The notes: generated by a model from the letters alone, not told the origin. A stretch of 64,000 bases of DNA from Mycobacterium lehmannii (GCF_002245535.1 NZ_NKCN01000014.1:1-64000); one strand, 5' to 3'; shown: positions 49,070 through 58,878, counted from the first letter of the stretch. Numbers and translations: made by a program.

Positions 49070-49579
49070 GTGAGCGATCGCAGGAATGGCGCGCCGACCA
49101 CCGTCACGTCGATACCGCTGGTCGACCCGCACGCACCCAAGGCCGACCCGTCGATCGGTGACCTCGTCAAGGACGCGACCGCGCAGGTGTCCACGCTGGT
49201 GCGCGCCGAGGTCGAGCTGGCCAAGGCCGAGATCACGCGCGACGTCAAGAAGGGGCTGACCGGCAGCGTCTTCTTCGTCCTCGCGCTGGTCGTGCTGTTC
49301 TACTCGACGTTCTTTTTCTTCTTCTTCCTCGGTGAGCTGCTCGACCTGTGGCTGGTCAAGTGGGCGGCCTACCTCATCGTGTTCGGCCTGATGGTCGTCG
49401 TCACCGCCATCTTCGCCTTCCTTGGTTATCTCAAGGTGCGACGCATCCGCGGCCCGCAGAAGACGATCGAATCGGTCAAGGAGATCCCCGAGGCGCTGAC
49501 GCCGGGCCACGACAGGACCAAGGAGATCGCCTCGGGCGACGGAAAGCCGGCGTCGACGGCCGACCCGTCGGGCTGGTAA
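49070..49579 (+). CDS. phage-holin-family (DUF1469) membrane protein (Rv3669-type)
   Basis: This 169-residue protein has an amphipathic N-terminal region (SIGDLVKDATAQVSTLVRAE), two hydrophobic helices (about 67-90 and 98-122) and a charged C-terminal tail. The first helix contains a run of Phe residues. GTG at 49070 follows GGAGG. The stop abuts the ephE GTG, so the two are an operon. The name reflects a domain family, not lysis activity. Confidence 0.82.
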   Translation: MSDRRNGAPTTVTSIPLVDPHAPKADPSIGDLVKDATAQVSTLVRAEVELAKAEITRDVKKGLTGSVFFVLALVVLFYSTFFFFFFLGELLDLWLVKWAAYLIVFGLMVVVTAIFAFLGYLKVRRIRGPQKTIESVKEIPEALTPGHDRTKEIASGDGKPASTADPSGW

Positions 49580-50521
49580 GTGCCCCCACCCGCCCCGTCG
49601 GTCGTCCGCATCGACGGACCGTGGCGGCATCTGAAGGTGCACGCCAACGGAATTCGCTTCCACGTGGTCGAAGCGGAGGGTGACGCGGCTGGGGGCGCCG
49701 AGCGGCCGCTGGTGATCCTGCTGCACGGATTCGGCTCGTTCTGGTGGTCCTGGCGCCACCAACTACGCGGCTTGTCCGGTGCCCGCGTGGTCGCCGTCGA
49801 CCTGCGCGGTTACGGTGCCAGCGACAAACCCCCGCGAGGCTACGACGGCTGGACGCTGGCCGGTGACACCGCGGGCCTGGTGCGGGCTCTGGGCCACAAG
49901 AGCGCGACGCTGGTCGGGCATGCCGACGGCGGCCTGGTGTGCTGGGCAACCGCCGTGCTGCATCCGCGCGCCGTCCGCGCTATCGCCGTGGTCAGCTCAC
50001 CGCATCCGGCGGCGTTGCGCGCTTCTGCGCTGCGCCGTCGCGACCAGGGCCGCGCGCTGCTGCCGTGGATGCTGCGCTACCAGGTGCCGATGTGGCCCGA
50101 GCGGGCATTGACCCGCAACGACGGTGCCGAACTCGAACGCCTGGTGCGCAGCCGCGCCGGCGACAAATGGCTTGCCACCGAAGACTTCTCCGAGACCATC
50201 GCGCACATGCGCCGCGCCATTCAGATCCCCGGCGCCGCGCACTCGGCCCTCGAGTATCAGCGGTGGGCGGTGCGCAGCCAGCTACGCGGGGAGGGCAGGC
50301 GCTTCATACGCGAGATGAAGCGACCGATCAACGTTCCGGTGCTGCATATGCGCGGTGTTGCCGACCCGTATGTACTCGCCGATCCCGTGTACCGGACGCA
50401 GCGTTACGCACCGCACGGTAGGTACGTATCCATCGACGGCGCAGCACATTTCGGCCACGAGGAGGCACCGGACACGGTGAACGACCAGTTGTCCCGCTTC
50501 GTGGGGCAGGTCTACGGCTAG
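49580..50521 (+). CDS. ephE: alpha/beta hydrolase, epoxide hydrolase EphE-type
   Basis: This 313-residue hydrolase has HGFGSFWWSWRHQ (HGxx oxyanion motif), the nucleophile elbow GHADGG with Asp, and the catalytic His in DGAAHFGHEEAP. It is part of the conserved Rv3669-ephE pair. The start GTG at 49580 is immediately after the upstream stop. It ends convergently with marP, overlapping by 3 bp. The substrate is unknown. Confidence 0.83.
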   Translation: MPPPAPSVVRIDGPWRHLKVHANGIRFHVVEAEGDAAGGAERPLVILLHGFGSFWWSWRHQLRGLSGARVVAVDLRGYGASDKPPRGYDGWTLAGDTAGLVRALGHKSATLVGHADGGLVCWATAVLHPRAVRAIAVVSSPHPAALRASALRRRDQGRALLPWMLRYQVPMWPERALTRNDGAELERLVRSRAGDKWLATEDFSETIAHMRRAIQIPGAAHSALEYQRWAVRSQLRGEGRRFIREMKRPINVPVLHMRGVADPYVLADPVYRTQRYAPHGRYVSIDGAAHFGHEEAPDTVNDQLSRFVGQVYG

Positions 50522-51705
50522 GCGACGCAGGCGCCGGTGGGCACCCGTTCGGTGTTGCCGAGCTTGGCCAGTTGCTGCGACACCTCGTTGGCGGTGAGCA
50601 CGAAACCGGTGTCGGCGTCGTCGACCGCGGCACCGAACACCACGCCCAGCACCCGGCCCTCTCGATCGATCATCGGCCCACCCGAATTACCCTGGCGCAC
50701 AGTGCCTCTAATGGTGTAGACCTCGCGCTCGACAGTGGTGGTGCGATAGATGTCGGGGCCACTCAACTCGATGATCTCGCGGACGCGCGCCGGCGTGGCG
50801 ACGAAGTTTCCGCCACCGGGATAGCCCATCACCACGGCGTCGGTACCGGTGGTGGCCGGGGTGTCGGCGAACGACAGAGGCGCCGAAGGCAGGTCCGGCA
50901 CGTCGAGGATCGAGATGTCGGCCTGCGGGTCGTAGGACACGACGAACGCGTCGTAGGTCTGCCCGTCGGCCTCGACGGTGACGCTCTCCGATCCGGCGAC
51001 GACGTGCGCGTTGGAGATCACGCGGTTGCTGGCGGCGACGAAACCGGTTCCTTCGAGGACCTTCTGGCAGCCAGGGGCGACCCCGCGGATCTTGACGACG
51101 CTGGGCCGCGCCGACGCCACGACCGGGTCGGCGGCCAGAGCGGCGTCGGGCGCGTCGACGGCGACGATCGGGGTGCGCCCGAACGGTTGCAGCACGTCGG
51201 GCAGGCCGGAGGTGTCCAGCAACGCCGAGAGCCGCTTGGGCACCTCGCGCAGCCACGCAGGCGCCAGGTCGTTGACTTCCTTGAGCACCTGCGAGCCACG
51301 CACGGCCGCGGCGAGGTTCGGCTGGTCCGACGACTGCAGCGGGTACGTCAGCATCCACGCGGCCACCAGGACCGCCAAGGTTTGTATTGCCACCCCGATC
51401 AGCGAGTCGACCGTCCGCAGCGAGCGGTTGCGGATGGCGCTGCGCACCGCCCGGCCGAGCACCACGCCGGCGATCTCGCCCACGACGACCAACGCCAGGA
51501 TCAAGAACAGCGTCACGAACAGCTTGGTGCGCGGCCCGTCGATGTTGGCGACCAGATGGGGCGCCAGCAGCACCCCGGCCACAGCGCCGAGGACCACCCC
51601 GAGGAACGACAGCATCGAGCCCAGTGCGCCTGAGCGCCAGCCCGAAATGCCCGCCACGAAGGCGATGCCGAGGACAATGAGGTCCACCCACTGCGACGAT
51701 GTCAT
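50518..51705 (-). CDS. marP: periplasmic membrane-anchored serine protease (acid resistance)
   Basis: This 395-residue protein has four N-terminal membrane helices of the CvpA type (about 1-125), a linker, and a chymotrypsin-fold protease outside the membrane. The triad lies in NAHVV (His), ADISIL (Asp) and RQGNSGGP (Ser). M. tuberculosis MarP (Rv3671c) is needed to keep internal pH in acid and activates the hydrolase RipA. ATG at 51705 overlaps the NUDIX gene (ATGA). Confidence 0.95.
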   Translation of the reverse strand: MTSSQWVDLIVLGIAFVAGISGWRSGALGSMLSFLGVVLGAVAGVLLAPHLVANIDGPRTKLFVTLFLILALVVVGEIAGVVLGRAVRSAIRNRSLRTVDSLIGVAIQTLAVLVAAWMLTYPLQSSDQPNLAAAVRGSQVLKEVNDLAPAWLREVPKRLSALLDTSGLPDVLQPFGRTPIVAVDAPDAALAADPVVASARPSVVKIRGVAPGCQKVLEGTGFVAASNRVISNAHVVAGSESVTVEADGQTYDAFVVSYDPQADISILDVPDLPSAPLSFADTPATTGTDAVVMGYPGGGNFVATPARVREIIELSGPDIYRTTTVEREVYTIRGTVRQGNSGGPMIDREGRVLGVVFGAAVDDADTGFVLTANEVSQQLAKLGNTERVPTGACVA

Positions 51706-52478
51706 GGTTGTGCATCACCGTAACCGGCACCGCGGCCGACGAGCGCCATTGCGTCCTCCAGTTCGCGCACGTCGTCGGTATTCCACGGCTTTGCCCATCC
51801 GGCGACGTCGAGCATCGCCGAGATCACCTGACCGGTGAAACCCCACACCAGCATCTCGTTGAGCAGGAACGCCGGACCCGCGTAGCGTCGCGTGTTGGCC
51901 TTGCGGTACACCATGATTCGGTTCTCAGGGTTGATGAACGCGCGCACCGGAACCCGGGCGACATGCGCGGTCTCGGCCTCGTCGACGACACCCACGGGGC
52001 CCGGGTCCGGCGAGTAGGCCAGCACCGGTACGACGTGGAACCCCGACGGGGGGATGAACAATCGCTCCATCGTGGTGAGCGGATGTAACCGCTGCCCGTC
52101 GATCCCGGTCTCCTCGTTGGCCTCGCGCAGCGCCGTCTGCACCGGGCTGTGGTCGCCGGATTCGACGGCGCCTCCGGGAAACGCGGCCTGACCTGCGTGG
52201 TGGCGCAGGGTGCCCGCGCGCACCGTGACCAGAAGGTCGGCCTCGTCGGGCGCGGCGCCGGTCGGGGAGTCGGCGGGCCCGGAGAACAACACCAGCACCG
52301 CCGCCTCCCGCGCGTCGGCCTGCGCCGGTTTTCCTTCGCTGGTGACCATCGCGAGCAGCTCGGGCGGCACCCGCCTGCGGTAGGCCCGCTTGATGTCGCC
52401 TGCGTTGTCCAGCAACGGTTTGAGCCAGGCCGGGGCGGCATCGGGCATCAGACCGCTGCCCTCGCTGACCCAGCTCAC
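51702..52478 (-). CDS. NUDIX hydrolase, CoA pyrophosphatase-like (Rv3672c-type)
   Basis: This 258-residue protein contains the Nudix box GG-x5-to-REANEETG (from GGAVESG to ALREANEETGID, about residues 101-121). Upstream is the CoA-specific pattern HAGQAAFPGG. It probably hydrolyses CoA or related nucleotides. GTG at 52478 overlaps the thioredoxin-like gene stop (GTGA). It is part of a four-gene minus-strand run, nth-tlpA-nudix-marP. Confidence 0.88.
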   Translation of the reverse strand: MSWVSEGSGLMPDAAPAWLKPLLDNAGDIKRAYRRRVPPELLAMVTSEGKPAQADAREAAVLVLFSGPADSPTGAAPDEADLLVTVRAGTLRHHAGQAAFPGGAVESGDHSPVQTALREANEETGIDGQRLHPLTTMERLFIPPSGFHVVPVLAYSPDPGPVGVVDEAETAHVARVPVRAFINPENRIMVYRKANTRRYAGPAFLLNEMLVWGFTGQVISAMLDVAGWAKPWNTDDVRELEDAMALVGRGAGYGDAQP

Positions 52479-53134
52479 CCCGGCTCTCCCGTCCTCGCGC
52501 CGACCTGCGGCCCCACCGCTGCGGCGATCTCATCGGCGCTGGTGAAAGAGCGCGGCAGGACCTCGCCAACGCTACCGTCCGCGCGCAACACCACGGTTGC
52601 GGGCATGACGTTGGGCACCCGTAGCGCGGCGGCGATCAGCCGCCTGCCGTCCTGCAAGGTGGGCAGACGCACGCCGAGTTCGGCCAGCCGCAGCAGCGCC
52701 GCCGTCTCGTTCTCGTCCTGGTGCACGGTCAGCACGGTCACGGCCGACCCCATGCGCTGCTGATATTCGGCCATCGCGGGGAGTTCGGCCGCGCACGGCG
52801 CGCACCAGTACGCCCACAGGTTGAGCACGACGACGCGTCCGGCCAGCGCCTTGGCTACGTCGACCATCGCCCCGTCGCCCGCGCACTCCAGCGTGATTCC
52901 GCGCAGTGCCTCGGATCCGGCTCCGGCTCCCGGCGCGGGGCACGGCGGCAGGTCGGCCTCGGCCCGCGGGCCGGCCAGCGCCTCGGCGGTGTCGGCGGCA
53001 CGGCGGTCGCGCGCGCTGTGCTGCGACGGCGCCCCCGTGGAGTCGGTGTCGCGGTCCAACTGCGACCACAGCGCCCACCCGAGAGCCATGAGGACCACGA
53101 GCACCACGACGGTCCAACGGGTCGAGGTACTCAC
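52475..53134 (-). CDS. membrane-anchored thioredoxin-like protein, TlpA/ResA family (Rv3673c-type)
   Basis: The 219-residue protein has one N-terminal helix (about 8-26), a disordered linker and an extracytoplasmic thioredoxin fold with the active site WCAPC. MPATVVLRADG supplies the cis-Pro loop. Two further Cys (PPCPAP and LECAG) precede the domain. A role in disulfide reduction or cytochrome maturation is expected. It follows nth by 21 bp. Confidence 0.87.
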   Translation of the reverse strand: MSTSTRWTVVVLVVLMALGWALWSQLDRDTDSTGAPSQHSARDRRAADTAEALAGPRAEADLPPCPAPGAGAGSEALRGITLECAGDGAMVDVAKALAGRVVVLNLWAYWCAPCAAELPAMAEYQQRMGSAVTVLTVHQDENETAALLRLAELGVRLPTLQDGRRLIAAALRVPNVMPATVVLRADGSVGEVLPRSFTSADEIAAAVGPQVGARTGEPG

Positions 53135-53155
53135 AGTGGTTCGGGGGTGCGTCGG

Positions 53156-53938
53156 TTACAGACCGGCCATAGCCAGCAGATGCTCGGTTTCGGGTCCCTT
53201 GACCAGCGGCGCGGCAATCAGGGGATCGGTCGGCCCGATGCCGAAGGAGGGGCAGTCGTTGGCCAGCACGCAGACCCCACACGCCGGTTTGCGCGCGTGG
53301 CAGACGCGGCGGCCGTGAAAGATCACCCGATGGCTCAGGTCGGTCCACTCGCTGCGCTCGATGAGCGCACCGACCGCATGCTCGACCTTGACCGGATCCT
53401 CTTCGGTGGTCCACCCCCAGCGGCGCACGAGCCTGCCGAAATGGGTGTCGACCGTGATGCCGGGGACGCCGAACGCGTTGCCGAGGATGACGTTGGCGGT
53501 CTTGCGGCCGACCCCCGGCAGGCTGACCAGCTCCTCCATGGTGGCCGGTACCTCGCCGTCGAACCGCTCGACGAGTTCCTGGCCGAGCCGGATGAGCGAG
53601 TTGGCCTTGTTGCGATAGAACCCGGTGGGCCGGATGAGCTCTTCAAGTTCGGTGCGGTCGGCCTGCGCGTAGTCCAGGGCGGTGCGATATTTCTTGAACA
53701 GCGCCGGCGTCGTGAGGTTGACCCGCTTGTCGGTGCTTTGGGCCGACAGGATCGTCGCGACGGTGAGCTCGAGCGGGTTGGTGAAGTCCAGCTCGCAGTA
53801 CACGTGCGGAAATGCCTGCGCCAGCGTGCGATTCATTCGCCGTGCACGACGGACGAGCCCAATCCGCGTCTCGCCGTCCCGTTTCCGGGCGCGCTTGGGC
53901 CTACCCGCGTTCTTTGCCGACGCCTCACTTACGGTCAC
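53156..53938 (-). CDS. nth: endonuclease III
   Basis: This 260-residue base-excision glycosylase/AP lyase acts on oxidised pyrimidines. It has the helix-hairpin-helix [10 protein letters not shown] with the catalytic Lys, the Asp in VDTHFGRL, and a C-terminal [4Fe-4S] loop (C-x6-C-x2-C-x5-C, from [18 protein letters not shown]). GTG at 53938 is supported by its -10 element. A basic N-terminal extension precedes the core. It heads the operon with the thioredoxin-like, NUDIX and marP genes. Confidence 0.95.
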   Translation of the reverse strand: MTVSEASAKNAGRPKRARKRDGETRIGLVRRARRMNRTLAQAFPHVYCELDFTNPLELTVATILSAQSTDKRVNLTTPALFKKYRTALDYAQADRTELEELIRPTGFYRNKANSLIRLGQELVERFDGEVPATMEELVSLPGVGRKTANVILGNAFGVPGITVDTHFGRLVRRWGWTTEEDPVKVEHAVGALIERSEWTDLSHRVIFHGRRVCHARKPACGVCVLANDCPSFGIGPTDPLIAAPLVKGPETEHLLAMAGL

Positions 53939-53945
53939 GCATGCC

Positions 53946-53951
53946 AGGGTA
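53946..53951 (-). promoter_or_regulatory. -10 element TACCCT for nth
   Basis: Read on the minus strand, TACCCT (53951-53946) is followed by 7 nt and GTG at 53938, so nth is probably leaderless. This fixes the start choice. Confidence 0.55.
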
Positions 53952-54067
53952 CTGAGACGCCCGGACAAAGCCACCGCAAAGCCACCGCGAACCGCGCTGC
54001 CGAACTGCTGCGGACCGGTGACGTTTCGTGATCCCGCTGAGACTTTCGCCGTGTTTACTTCTGCCTT

Positions 54068-54400
54068 GTGTCGTGGTTGCTCGTTGGCCTGATTCCGGGG
54101 TTGCTGATGGCTGCGACGCTCGGGCTGCAACGCCTGGAGGCCGGCCTGCACCGAGACACGGTCTCAGCCACCGATGTGGCGCACTTCTTCGAACAGGCCG
54201 AGCCGTTGGACGTCGACACGCTAGCGCGGGACGGAATGAGCCGCGCACTGGACGGTCTGCGCCATCGCCAGCACGTCGCGCACGCGTTCACCAGCGGGTC
54301 AGCGGCGCATTTTCAGGACGCGGATCTGCCGGTACGGCCAAATCCCCAGCACGCGATGAATCCGGAATTTCAGCAGACCCGACATGCCGATCGTGTGTAG
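54068..54400 (+). CDS. small membrane protein (Rv3675-type)
   Basis: This 110-residue protein starts with one hydrophobic helix ([19 protein letters not shown]). A soluble part follows with the pattern [20 protein letters not shown], then a low-complexity tail. GTG at 54068 is assumed; no strong ribosome site is seen. It lies directly upstream of crp as Rv3675 does in M. tuberculosis. Its function is unknown. Confidence 0.7.
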   Translation: MSWLLVGLIPGLLMAATLGLQRLEAGLHRDTVSATDVAHFFEQAEPLDVDTLARDGMSRALDGLRHRQHVAHAFTSGSAAHFQDADLPVRPNPQHAMNPEFQQTRHADRV

Positions 54401-54424
54401 CGTGGGCTGGTCACGAAATCGGGT

Positions 54425-54457
54425 ACCTCTAGACTTATCTCGCTTACCGATAGAGGT
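54425..54457 (+). promoter_or_regulatory. 7-bp inverted repeat in the crp promoter region
   Basis: ACCTCTA (54425-54431) and TAGAGGT (54451-54457) flank 19 bp, about 30 bp before crp. The arms sit where a promoter should be, so the repeat may be an operator. It does not match the Crp consensus. Confidence 0.3.
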
Positions 54458-54488
54458 CGGCTTCACCTAACAGCTTAAGAGGGGCAAC

Positions 54489-55163
54489 GTGGACGAGATC
54501 CTGGCGCGGGCCGGAATCTTCCAGGGGGTCGAACCCAGCGCCGTCACCGCGCTGACCAAGCAATTGCAGCCAGTCGACTTCCCCCGTGGACACACCGTGT
54601 TCGCCGAGGGTGAGCCCGGCGATCGGCTCTACATCATCATTTCCGGCAAGGTCAAGATCGGACGCCGCTCGCCGGACGGCCGCGAGAACCTGCTCACGAT
54701 CATGGGCCCGTCGGACATGTTCGGTGAACTCTCGATCTTCGACCCGGGCCCGCGGACGTCGAGCGCGACCACCATCACCGAGGTTCGCGCGGTGTCGATG
54801 GACCGCGACGCGCTGCGCGCGTGGATCGCCGACCGCCCCGAGATCGCCGAGCAGTTGCTGCGCGTGCTCGCCCGCCGGTTGCGCCGCACCAACAACAACC
54901 TCGCCGATTTGATCTTCACCGACGTTCCCGGCCGGGTGGCCAAGCAGCTGCTTCAGCTGGCGCAGCGGTTCGGCACCCAGGAGGGCGGCGCGCTGCGGGT
55001 GACCCATGACCTCACTCAGGAGGAGATCGCCCAGCTCGTCGGCGCATCGCGGGAGACCGTCAACAAGGCGCTCGCCGATTTCGCCCATCGCGGCTGGATT
55101 CGCTTGGAAGGCAAGAGCGTTCTGATCTCCGACTCGGAACGGCTCGCGCGCCGAGCCCGGTAG
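54489..55163 (+). CDS. crp: cAMP receptor protein, global regulator
   Basis: This 224-residue CRP/FNR-family regulator has a cyclic-nucleotide domain (about 1-125, with [18 protein letters not shown] as the cAMP pocket holding Glu and Arg-Thr-Ser), the dimer helix, and a helix-turn-helix ([20 protein letters not shown]). It is the Rv3676 orthologue and senses cAMP, partly from cyclases like the one at 29915. GTG at 54489 follows AGAGGGG. Possible target sites in the window are at 44977-44992 and 59338-59353. Confidence 0.96.
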   Translation: MDEILARAGIFQGVEPSAVTALTKQLQPVDFPRGHTVFAEGEPGDRLYIIISGKVKIGRRSPDGRENLLTIMGPSDMFGELSIFDPGPRTSSATTITEVRAVSMDRDALRAWIADRPEIAEQLLRVLARRLRRTNNNLADLIFTDVPGRVAKQLLQLAQRFGTQEGGALRVTHDLTQEEIAQLVGASRETVNKALADFAHRGWIRLEGKSVLISDSERLARRAR

Positions 55164-55164
55164 C

Positions 55165-55213
55165 GATTTGTGCACACCGAGGAGCGGTGAGCGCTCCAGA
55201 ATGTGCACAAATC
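55165..55213. terminator. perfect 12-bp inverted repeat between convergent crp and MBL genes
   Basis: GATTTGTGCACA (55165-55176) is repeated inverted at 55202-55213, enclosing GGAGCG/CGCTCC. It fills the whole gap between the convergent stops, so it is probably a bidirectional terminator. Confidence 0.65.
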
Positions 55214-55215
55214 AC

Positions 55216-55992
55216 TCAGGTGCGCAGATAGTCGAGCTGCGCTTGGACGCTCCATTCCGCTACGTCCCATAGCTTCTCGTCGACGTCGGTGTAGACGTGC
55301 TCGACGACCTGTCGCACGGTGGCGTCGTCGCCGAGCACCCGCAACGCCGCGCGCACCTGGTCGAGCCGCTCCTCGCGGTGCGCCAGGTACATGTCGGTCA
55401 CGGCTTCGAGGCTCTCCAGATCGGGCCCGTGCCCGGGCAACACGGTGCGCGGTCCGAGGCCCCGCAGCCGCTGCAGTGACTCCAGGTAGTCGGCGAGGCT
55501 GCCGTCCTCCTTGTCGATGACGGTCGTCCCGCGGCCCAGCACGGTGTCGGCCGTCAGGACCGCATCGTCGAGCAGGAACGACACCGAGTCGGCGGTGTGG
55601 CCCGGGGTGGCCATCACGGTGATGCGCAGCCCCGCGGCTTCGATGACCTCGCCGTCGGTGAGCGGGCCGCCGAGGCCTCGCAGGAATCCGCTGCCCACGG
55701 AACGCACCACCGCGCCCGTGCGGTCGACGATCTTGTCGATGGCCCCGGTGTGGTCCTCGTGTTTGTGGCTGATCAGCACCAACGGAATCGTTCCCAGCTC
55801 CGCGATCCGCCCGATGTGCTCGTCGTCGTCAGGCCCGGGGTCGACGACGACCATCTCGTCGCTGCCGGGGCCGCGCAGCACCCAGGTGTTGGTGCCGTCC
55901 AGCGTCAACAAGCCGGGGTTGTCGCACAGCAGCACCGAGGCAGTGTCGGTGACCCGACGCAGCCGTCCGTACGCCGGATGCTCCGGCGTCAC
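55216..55992 (-). CDS. MBL-fold metallohydrolase, LACTB2-like (Rv3677c-type)
   Basis: This 258-residue beta-lactamase-fold hydrolase has the metal motif SHKHEDHTG, a further ligand His in TPGHTADS and the late His in LPGHGPD. A C-terminal helical domain follows, as in LACTB2-type enzymes that act on RNA or thioesters. GTG at 55992 overlaps the RidA stop (GTGA). It is the third gene of a leaderless operon. Confidence 0.88.
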   Translation of the reverse strand: MTPEHPAYGRLRRVTDTASVLLCDNPGLLTLDGTNTWVLRGPGSDEMVVVDPGPDDDEHIGRIAELGTIPLVLISHKHEDHTGAIDKIVDRTGAVVRSVGSGFLRGLGGPLTDGEVIEAAGLRITVMATPGHTADSVSFLLDDAVLTADTVLGRGTTVIDKEDGSLADYLESLQRLRGLGPRTVLPGHGPDLESLEAVTDMYLAHREERLDQVRAALRVLGDDATVRQVVEHVYTDVDEKLWDVAEWSVQAQLDYLRT

Positions 55993-56444
55993 CCGATCTC
56001 CACGATCACTTCGACCTCGACAGGGGCGTCCCTCGGCAGCTCGGACACCCCGACCGCGGACCGGGCATGCGCGCCTGCCTCCCCGAACACCTCCCCGAAG
56101 AGTTCCGACGCGCCGTTGATCACACCCGGCTGACCGTGGAATCCCGGCGCAGAGGCGACGAATCCGACCACCTTGACCACGCGGGTCACCGCGTCGATGC
56201 CGACCAGCGAATGCACCGCGGCCAGCGCGTTGAGCGCGCTCACCCGGGCCAGCTCGTGGGCCTGCTCGGGGGTGACCCCTGCGCCGACCTTGCCCGTGAG
56301 CACCAATTCACCGTCGCGAATCGGCAGCTGGCCCGCGGTGTAGACGAGGTTGCCGGTGCGTACTGCGGGCACGTAGGCCGCCAACGGCGCGACCAAAGGA
56401 GGCAACTCGATGCCCAGCTCCGCCAGCCGCGCGGACGGTGTCAC
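55989..56444 (-). CDS. RidA (YjgF/UK114) family protein (Rv3678c-type)
   Basis: The 151-residue protein resembles RidA enamine/imine deaminases. It has LVYTAGQLPI and the C-terminal VEVEVIVEIG strand, but the segment for the usual catalytic Arg reads ELPRDAPVEVE, which keeps an Arg. GTG at 56444 overlaps the small DUF4177 gene (GTGA). A longer upstream frame has no support. Confidence 0.85.
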   Translation of the reverse strand: MTPSARLAELGIELPPLVAPLAAYVPAVRTGNLVYTAGQLPIRDGELVLTGKVGAGVTPEQAHELARVSALNALAAVHSLVGIDAVTRVVKVVGFVASAPGFHGQPGVINGASELFGEVFGEAGAHARSAVGVSELPRDAPVEVEVIVEIG

Positions 56445-56602
56445 TTGGGACGCTTGAGGTAGGCGACGTGCTGTTCGCCCGTGGGGCCCGGCAGCACAGA
56501 CACCAACTCCCAACCGTCCTCGCCCCACTGATCGAGGATCTGCTTGGTGGCGTGGGTCAGCAGCGGGACGGTGGCGTATTCCCATCGGGTCGATTCGGTC
56601 AT
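56441..56602 (-). CDS. DUF4177 small protein (Rv3678A-type)
   Basis: The 53-residue protein has the DUF4177 pattern WEYATVPLLTH and LDQWGEDGWELVSVLP. ATG at 56602 is fixed by its -10 element. It is first in the operon with RidA and the MBL hydrolase. Its function is unknown. Confidence 0.85.
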   Translation of the reverse strand: MTESTRWEYATVPLLTHATKQILDQWGEDGWELVSVLPGPTGEQHVAYLKRPK

Positions 56603-56609
56603 GCGCCCG

Positions 56610-56615
56610 AGCTTA
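56610..56615 (-). promoter_or_regulatory. -10 element TAAGCT for the DUF4177-RidA-MBL operon
   Basis: Read on the minus strand, TAAGCT (56615-56610) is followed by 7 nt and ATG at 56602, which predicts a leaderless polycistronic mRNA. Confidence 0.55.
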
Positions 56616-56666
56616 TCGGTGACCGCTATGTGGCCGCGGACCTGCGGAGCACCCAACCGCGTTGGC

Positions 56667-56672
56667 TAGCAT
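56667..56672 (+). promoter_or_regulatory. -10 element TAGCAT for the Get3/ArsA-type ATPase pair
   Basis: TAGCAT is followed by 6 nt and GTG at 56679, so the first ATPase gene is probably leaderless. Confidence 0.55.
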
Positions 56673-56678
56673 GCACGG

Positions 56679-57698
56679 GTGGCTTCCACTACCAATGGCG
56701 GTAGATCCGTCGGCTGGCCCTCTCGGCTGAGCAAGGCTCGACTGCACTTCGTCACCGGCAAGGGTGGCACCGGCAAATCCACGATCGCCGCATCGCTGGC
56801 GTTGGCGCTGGCGGCCGGCGGCCGCAAGGTGCTGTTGGTGGAAGTCGAAGGGCGCCAAGGTATTGCGCAGTTGTTCGACGTGCCGCCGCTGCCCTACCAG
56901 GAGGTCAAGATCGCGACCGCCGAGGGCGGCGGTCAGGTCAACGCGCTGGCCATCGACACCGAGGCCGCGTTCCTGGAGTACCTCGACATGTTCTACAACC
57001 TGGGTCTGGCCGGGCGCGCGATGCGCCGGATCGGTGCCGTCGAATTCGCGACCACGATCGCGCCGGGTCTGCGCGACGTGCTGCTGACCGGCAAGATCCG
57101 CGAGATCGTGACCCGCGCCGAGAAGGGCAAACAGCCCGTCTACGACGCGGTCGTGGTCGACTCCCCGCCGACGGGTCGCATCGCGCGGTTCCTCGACGTC
57201 ACCAAGGCGGTGTCGGATCTGGCCAAGGGCGGCCCGGTGCACGGGCAGGCCGAAAGTGTGGTCAAGGTGCTGCACTCCGACATGACCGCGATCCATCTGG
57301 TCACGCTGCTGGAGGCGCTGCCCATCCAGGAGACGCTGGAGGCGATCGACGAGCTCAAGGAACTCGGGCTGCCCATCGGCAGCGTGATCGTCAACCGTGA
57401 CATCCCCGCGTACCTGCCCGCCGATGCGTTGACCAAGGCGGCCGAAGGTGACATCGACGCCGACACCGTGCGCGCCGACCTCGCCGAGGCCGGAATCTCG
57501 TTGTCGGACTCCGATTTCGCCGGGCTGCTGACCGAGGCGATCCAGCATGCGACCCGTATCCAGGCGCGCGCCGAAAGCGCGGAGCAACTCGACGCGCTGG
57601 ACGTGGCGCGCCTGCAGCTGCCGCAGATCGTCGACGGTGTCGATCTGGGCAGCCTGTACGAACTCGCCGAAGAACTCGAACGCCAAGGGGTGCGCTGA
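56679..57698 (+). CDS. ArsA/Get3-family ATPase, first of pair (Rv3679-type)
   Basis: This 339-residue SIMIBI ATPase has the deviant Walker A KGGTGKST near residue 28, switch [11 protein letters not shown] and switch [12 protein letters not shown]. It lacks arsenite-binding Cys and a tail-anchor hydrophobic groove insert. Rv3679 and Rv3680 are reported to form a complex affecting glycerol sensitivity. The pair starts here, 31 bp before the second gene. Confidence 0.9.
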   Translation: MASTTNGGRSVGWPSRLSKARLHFVTGKGGTGKSTIAASLALALAAGGRKVLLVEVEGRQGIAQLFDVPPLPYQEVKIATAEGGGQVNALAIDTEAAFLEYLDMFYNLGLAGRAMRRIGAVEFATTIAPGLRDVLLTGKIREIVTRAEKGKQPVYDAVVVDSPPTGRIARFLDVTKAVSDLAKGGPVHGQAESVVKVLHSDMTAIHLVTLLEALPIQETLEAIDELKELGLPIGSVIVNRDIPAYLPADALTKAAEGDIDADTVRADLAEAGISLSDSDFAGLLTEAIQHATRIQARAESAEQLDALDVARLQLPQIVDGVDLGSLYELAEELERQGVR

Positions 57699-57729
57699 TG
57701 GACGCTCGCGCGAAGAAGGGTCGGAATTG

Positions 57730-58857
57730 ATGAGTACGACTCCACCGGCCCTCGACTTGGGCTCGATTCTCAAGGACACGTCGAACCGCGTCGTGGTGTG
57801 CTGCGGCGCAGGAGGCGTCGGCAAGACCACCACGGCTGCGGCGATGGCGCTGCGCGCGGCGGAGTACGGCAGGACCGTCGTCGTGCTGACCATTGACCCG
57901 GCCAAGCGGCTCGCCCAGGCGCTGGGCATCAAGACGCTCGGCAACACTCCGCAGCGGGTTCCGCTGGCCCCCGAGGTGTCGGGCGAACTGCACGCGATGA
58001 TGCTCGACATGCGCCGAACGTTCGACGAGATGGTCATCCAGTACTCGGGAACCCAGCGGGCACAAGAGATTCTGGACAACCAGTTCTATCAGACGGTGGC
58101 CACCTCGCTGGCGGGCACTCAGGAGTACATGGCCATGGAGAAGCTCGGTCAACTCCTGGCCGAGGACCGGTGGGACCTGGTCGTCGTCGACACCCCACCG
58201 TCACGCAACGCATTGGACTTTCTCGACGCGCCAAAGCGGTTGGGCGGCTTCATGGACAGCAGGCTGTGGAAGCTGCTGCTGGGGCCCGGGCGGGGTATCG
58301 GCCGGTTGGTCACGGGGGCGATGGGTCTGGCGATGAAGGCGCTGTCCACGGTTCTGGGATCGCAAATGCTCTCGGACGCAGCGGCTTTCGTGCAGTCGCT
58401 GGACTCGACGTTCGGCGGCTTCCGCGAGAAGGCCGACCGCACCTATGAGCTGCTCAAGCGGCGCGGGACGCAGTTCGTGGTGGTCTCGGCGGCCGAACCG
58501 GACGCCCTTCGCGAGGCGTCGTTCTTCGTCGACCGACTCTCCGAGGAGCACATGCCGCTGGCCGGTCTGATCCTCAACCGCACCCACCCGATGCTGTGCG
58601 ATCTGCACGCCGAGAAGGCCGAGGAAGCCGCCGAGACGATCGAGAAGAGCGATCCGGAGTCGGTGACGGCAGCGGTGCTTAGAATCCACGCCGACCGGGC
58701 CATGACCGCCAAGCGTGAGATCCGGCTGCTGTCGCGCTTCACCGGGGCCAACCCGCACGTGTCGATCGTGGGCGTGCCCTCGCTGCCGTTCGACGTCTCG
58801 GACCTGGAAGCGCTGCGGGCGATCGCCGATCAGATCACCGGCGAGACCGCCGCGTAG
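57730..58857 (+). CDS. ArsA/Get3-family ATPase, second of pair (Rv3680-type)
   Basis: This 375-residue partner ATPase has Walker [12 protein letters not shown], switch [11 protein letters not shown] and switch [18 protein letters not shown]. The helical part ([18 protein letters not shown]) is typical of the family. ATG at 57730 overlaps the stop of a 10-codon mini-frame (ATG 57699) as TGATG, which could couple it to the first gene. A frame opening at 57547 lies inside the first gene and is rejected. Confidence 0.9.
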   Translation: MSTTPPALDLGSILKDTSNRVVVCCGAGGVGKTTTAAAMALRAAEYGRTVVVLTIDPAKRLAQALGIKTLGNTPQRVPLAPEVSGELHAMMLDMRRTFDEMVIQYSGTQRAQEILDNQFYQTVATSLAGTQEYMAMEKLGQLLAEDRWDLVVVDTPPSRNALDFLDAPKRLGGFMDSRLWKLLLGPGRGIGRLVTGAMGLAMKALSTVLGSQMLSDAAAFVQSLDSTFGGFREKADRTYELLKRRGTQFVVVSAAEPDALREASFFVDRLSEEHMPLAGLILNRTHPMLCDLHAEKAEEAAETIEKSDPESVTAAVLRIHADRAMTAKREIRLLSRFTGANPHVSIVGVPSLPFDVSDLEALRAIADQITGETAA

Positions 58858-58878
58858 CGAGAAAGCCGCCGGCGCGGC

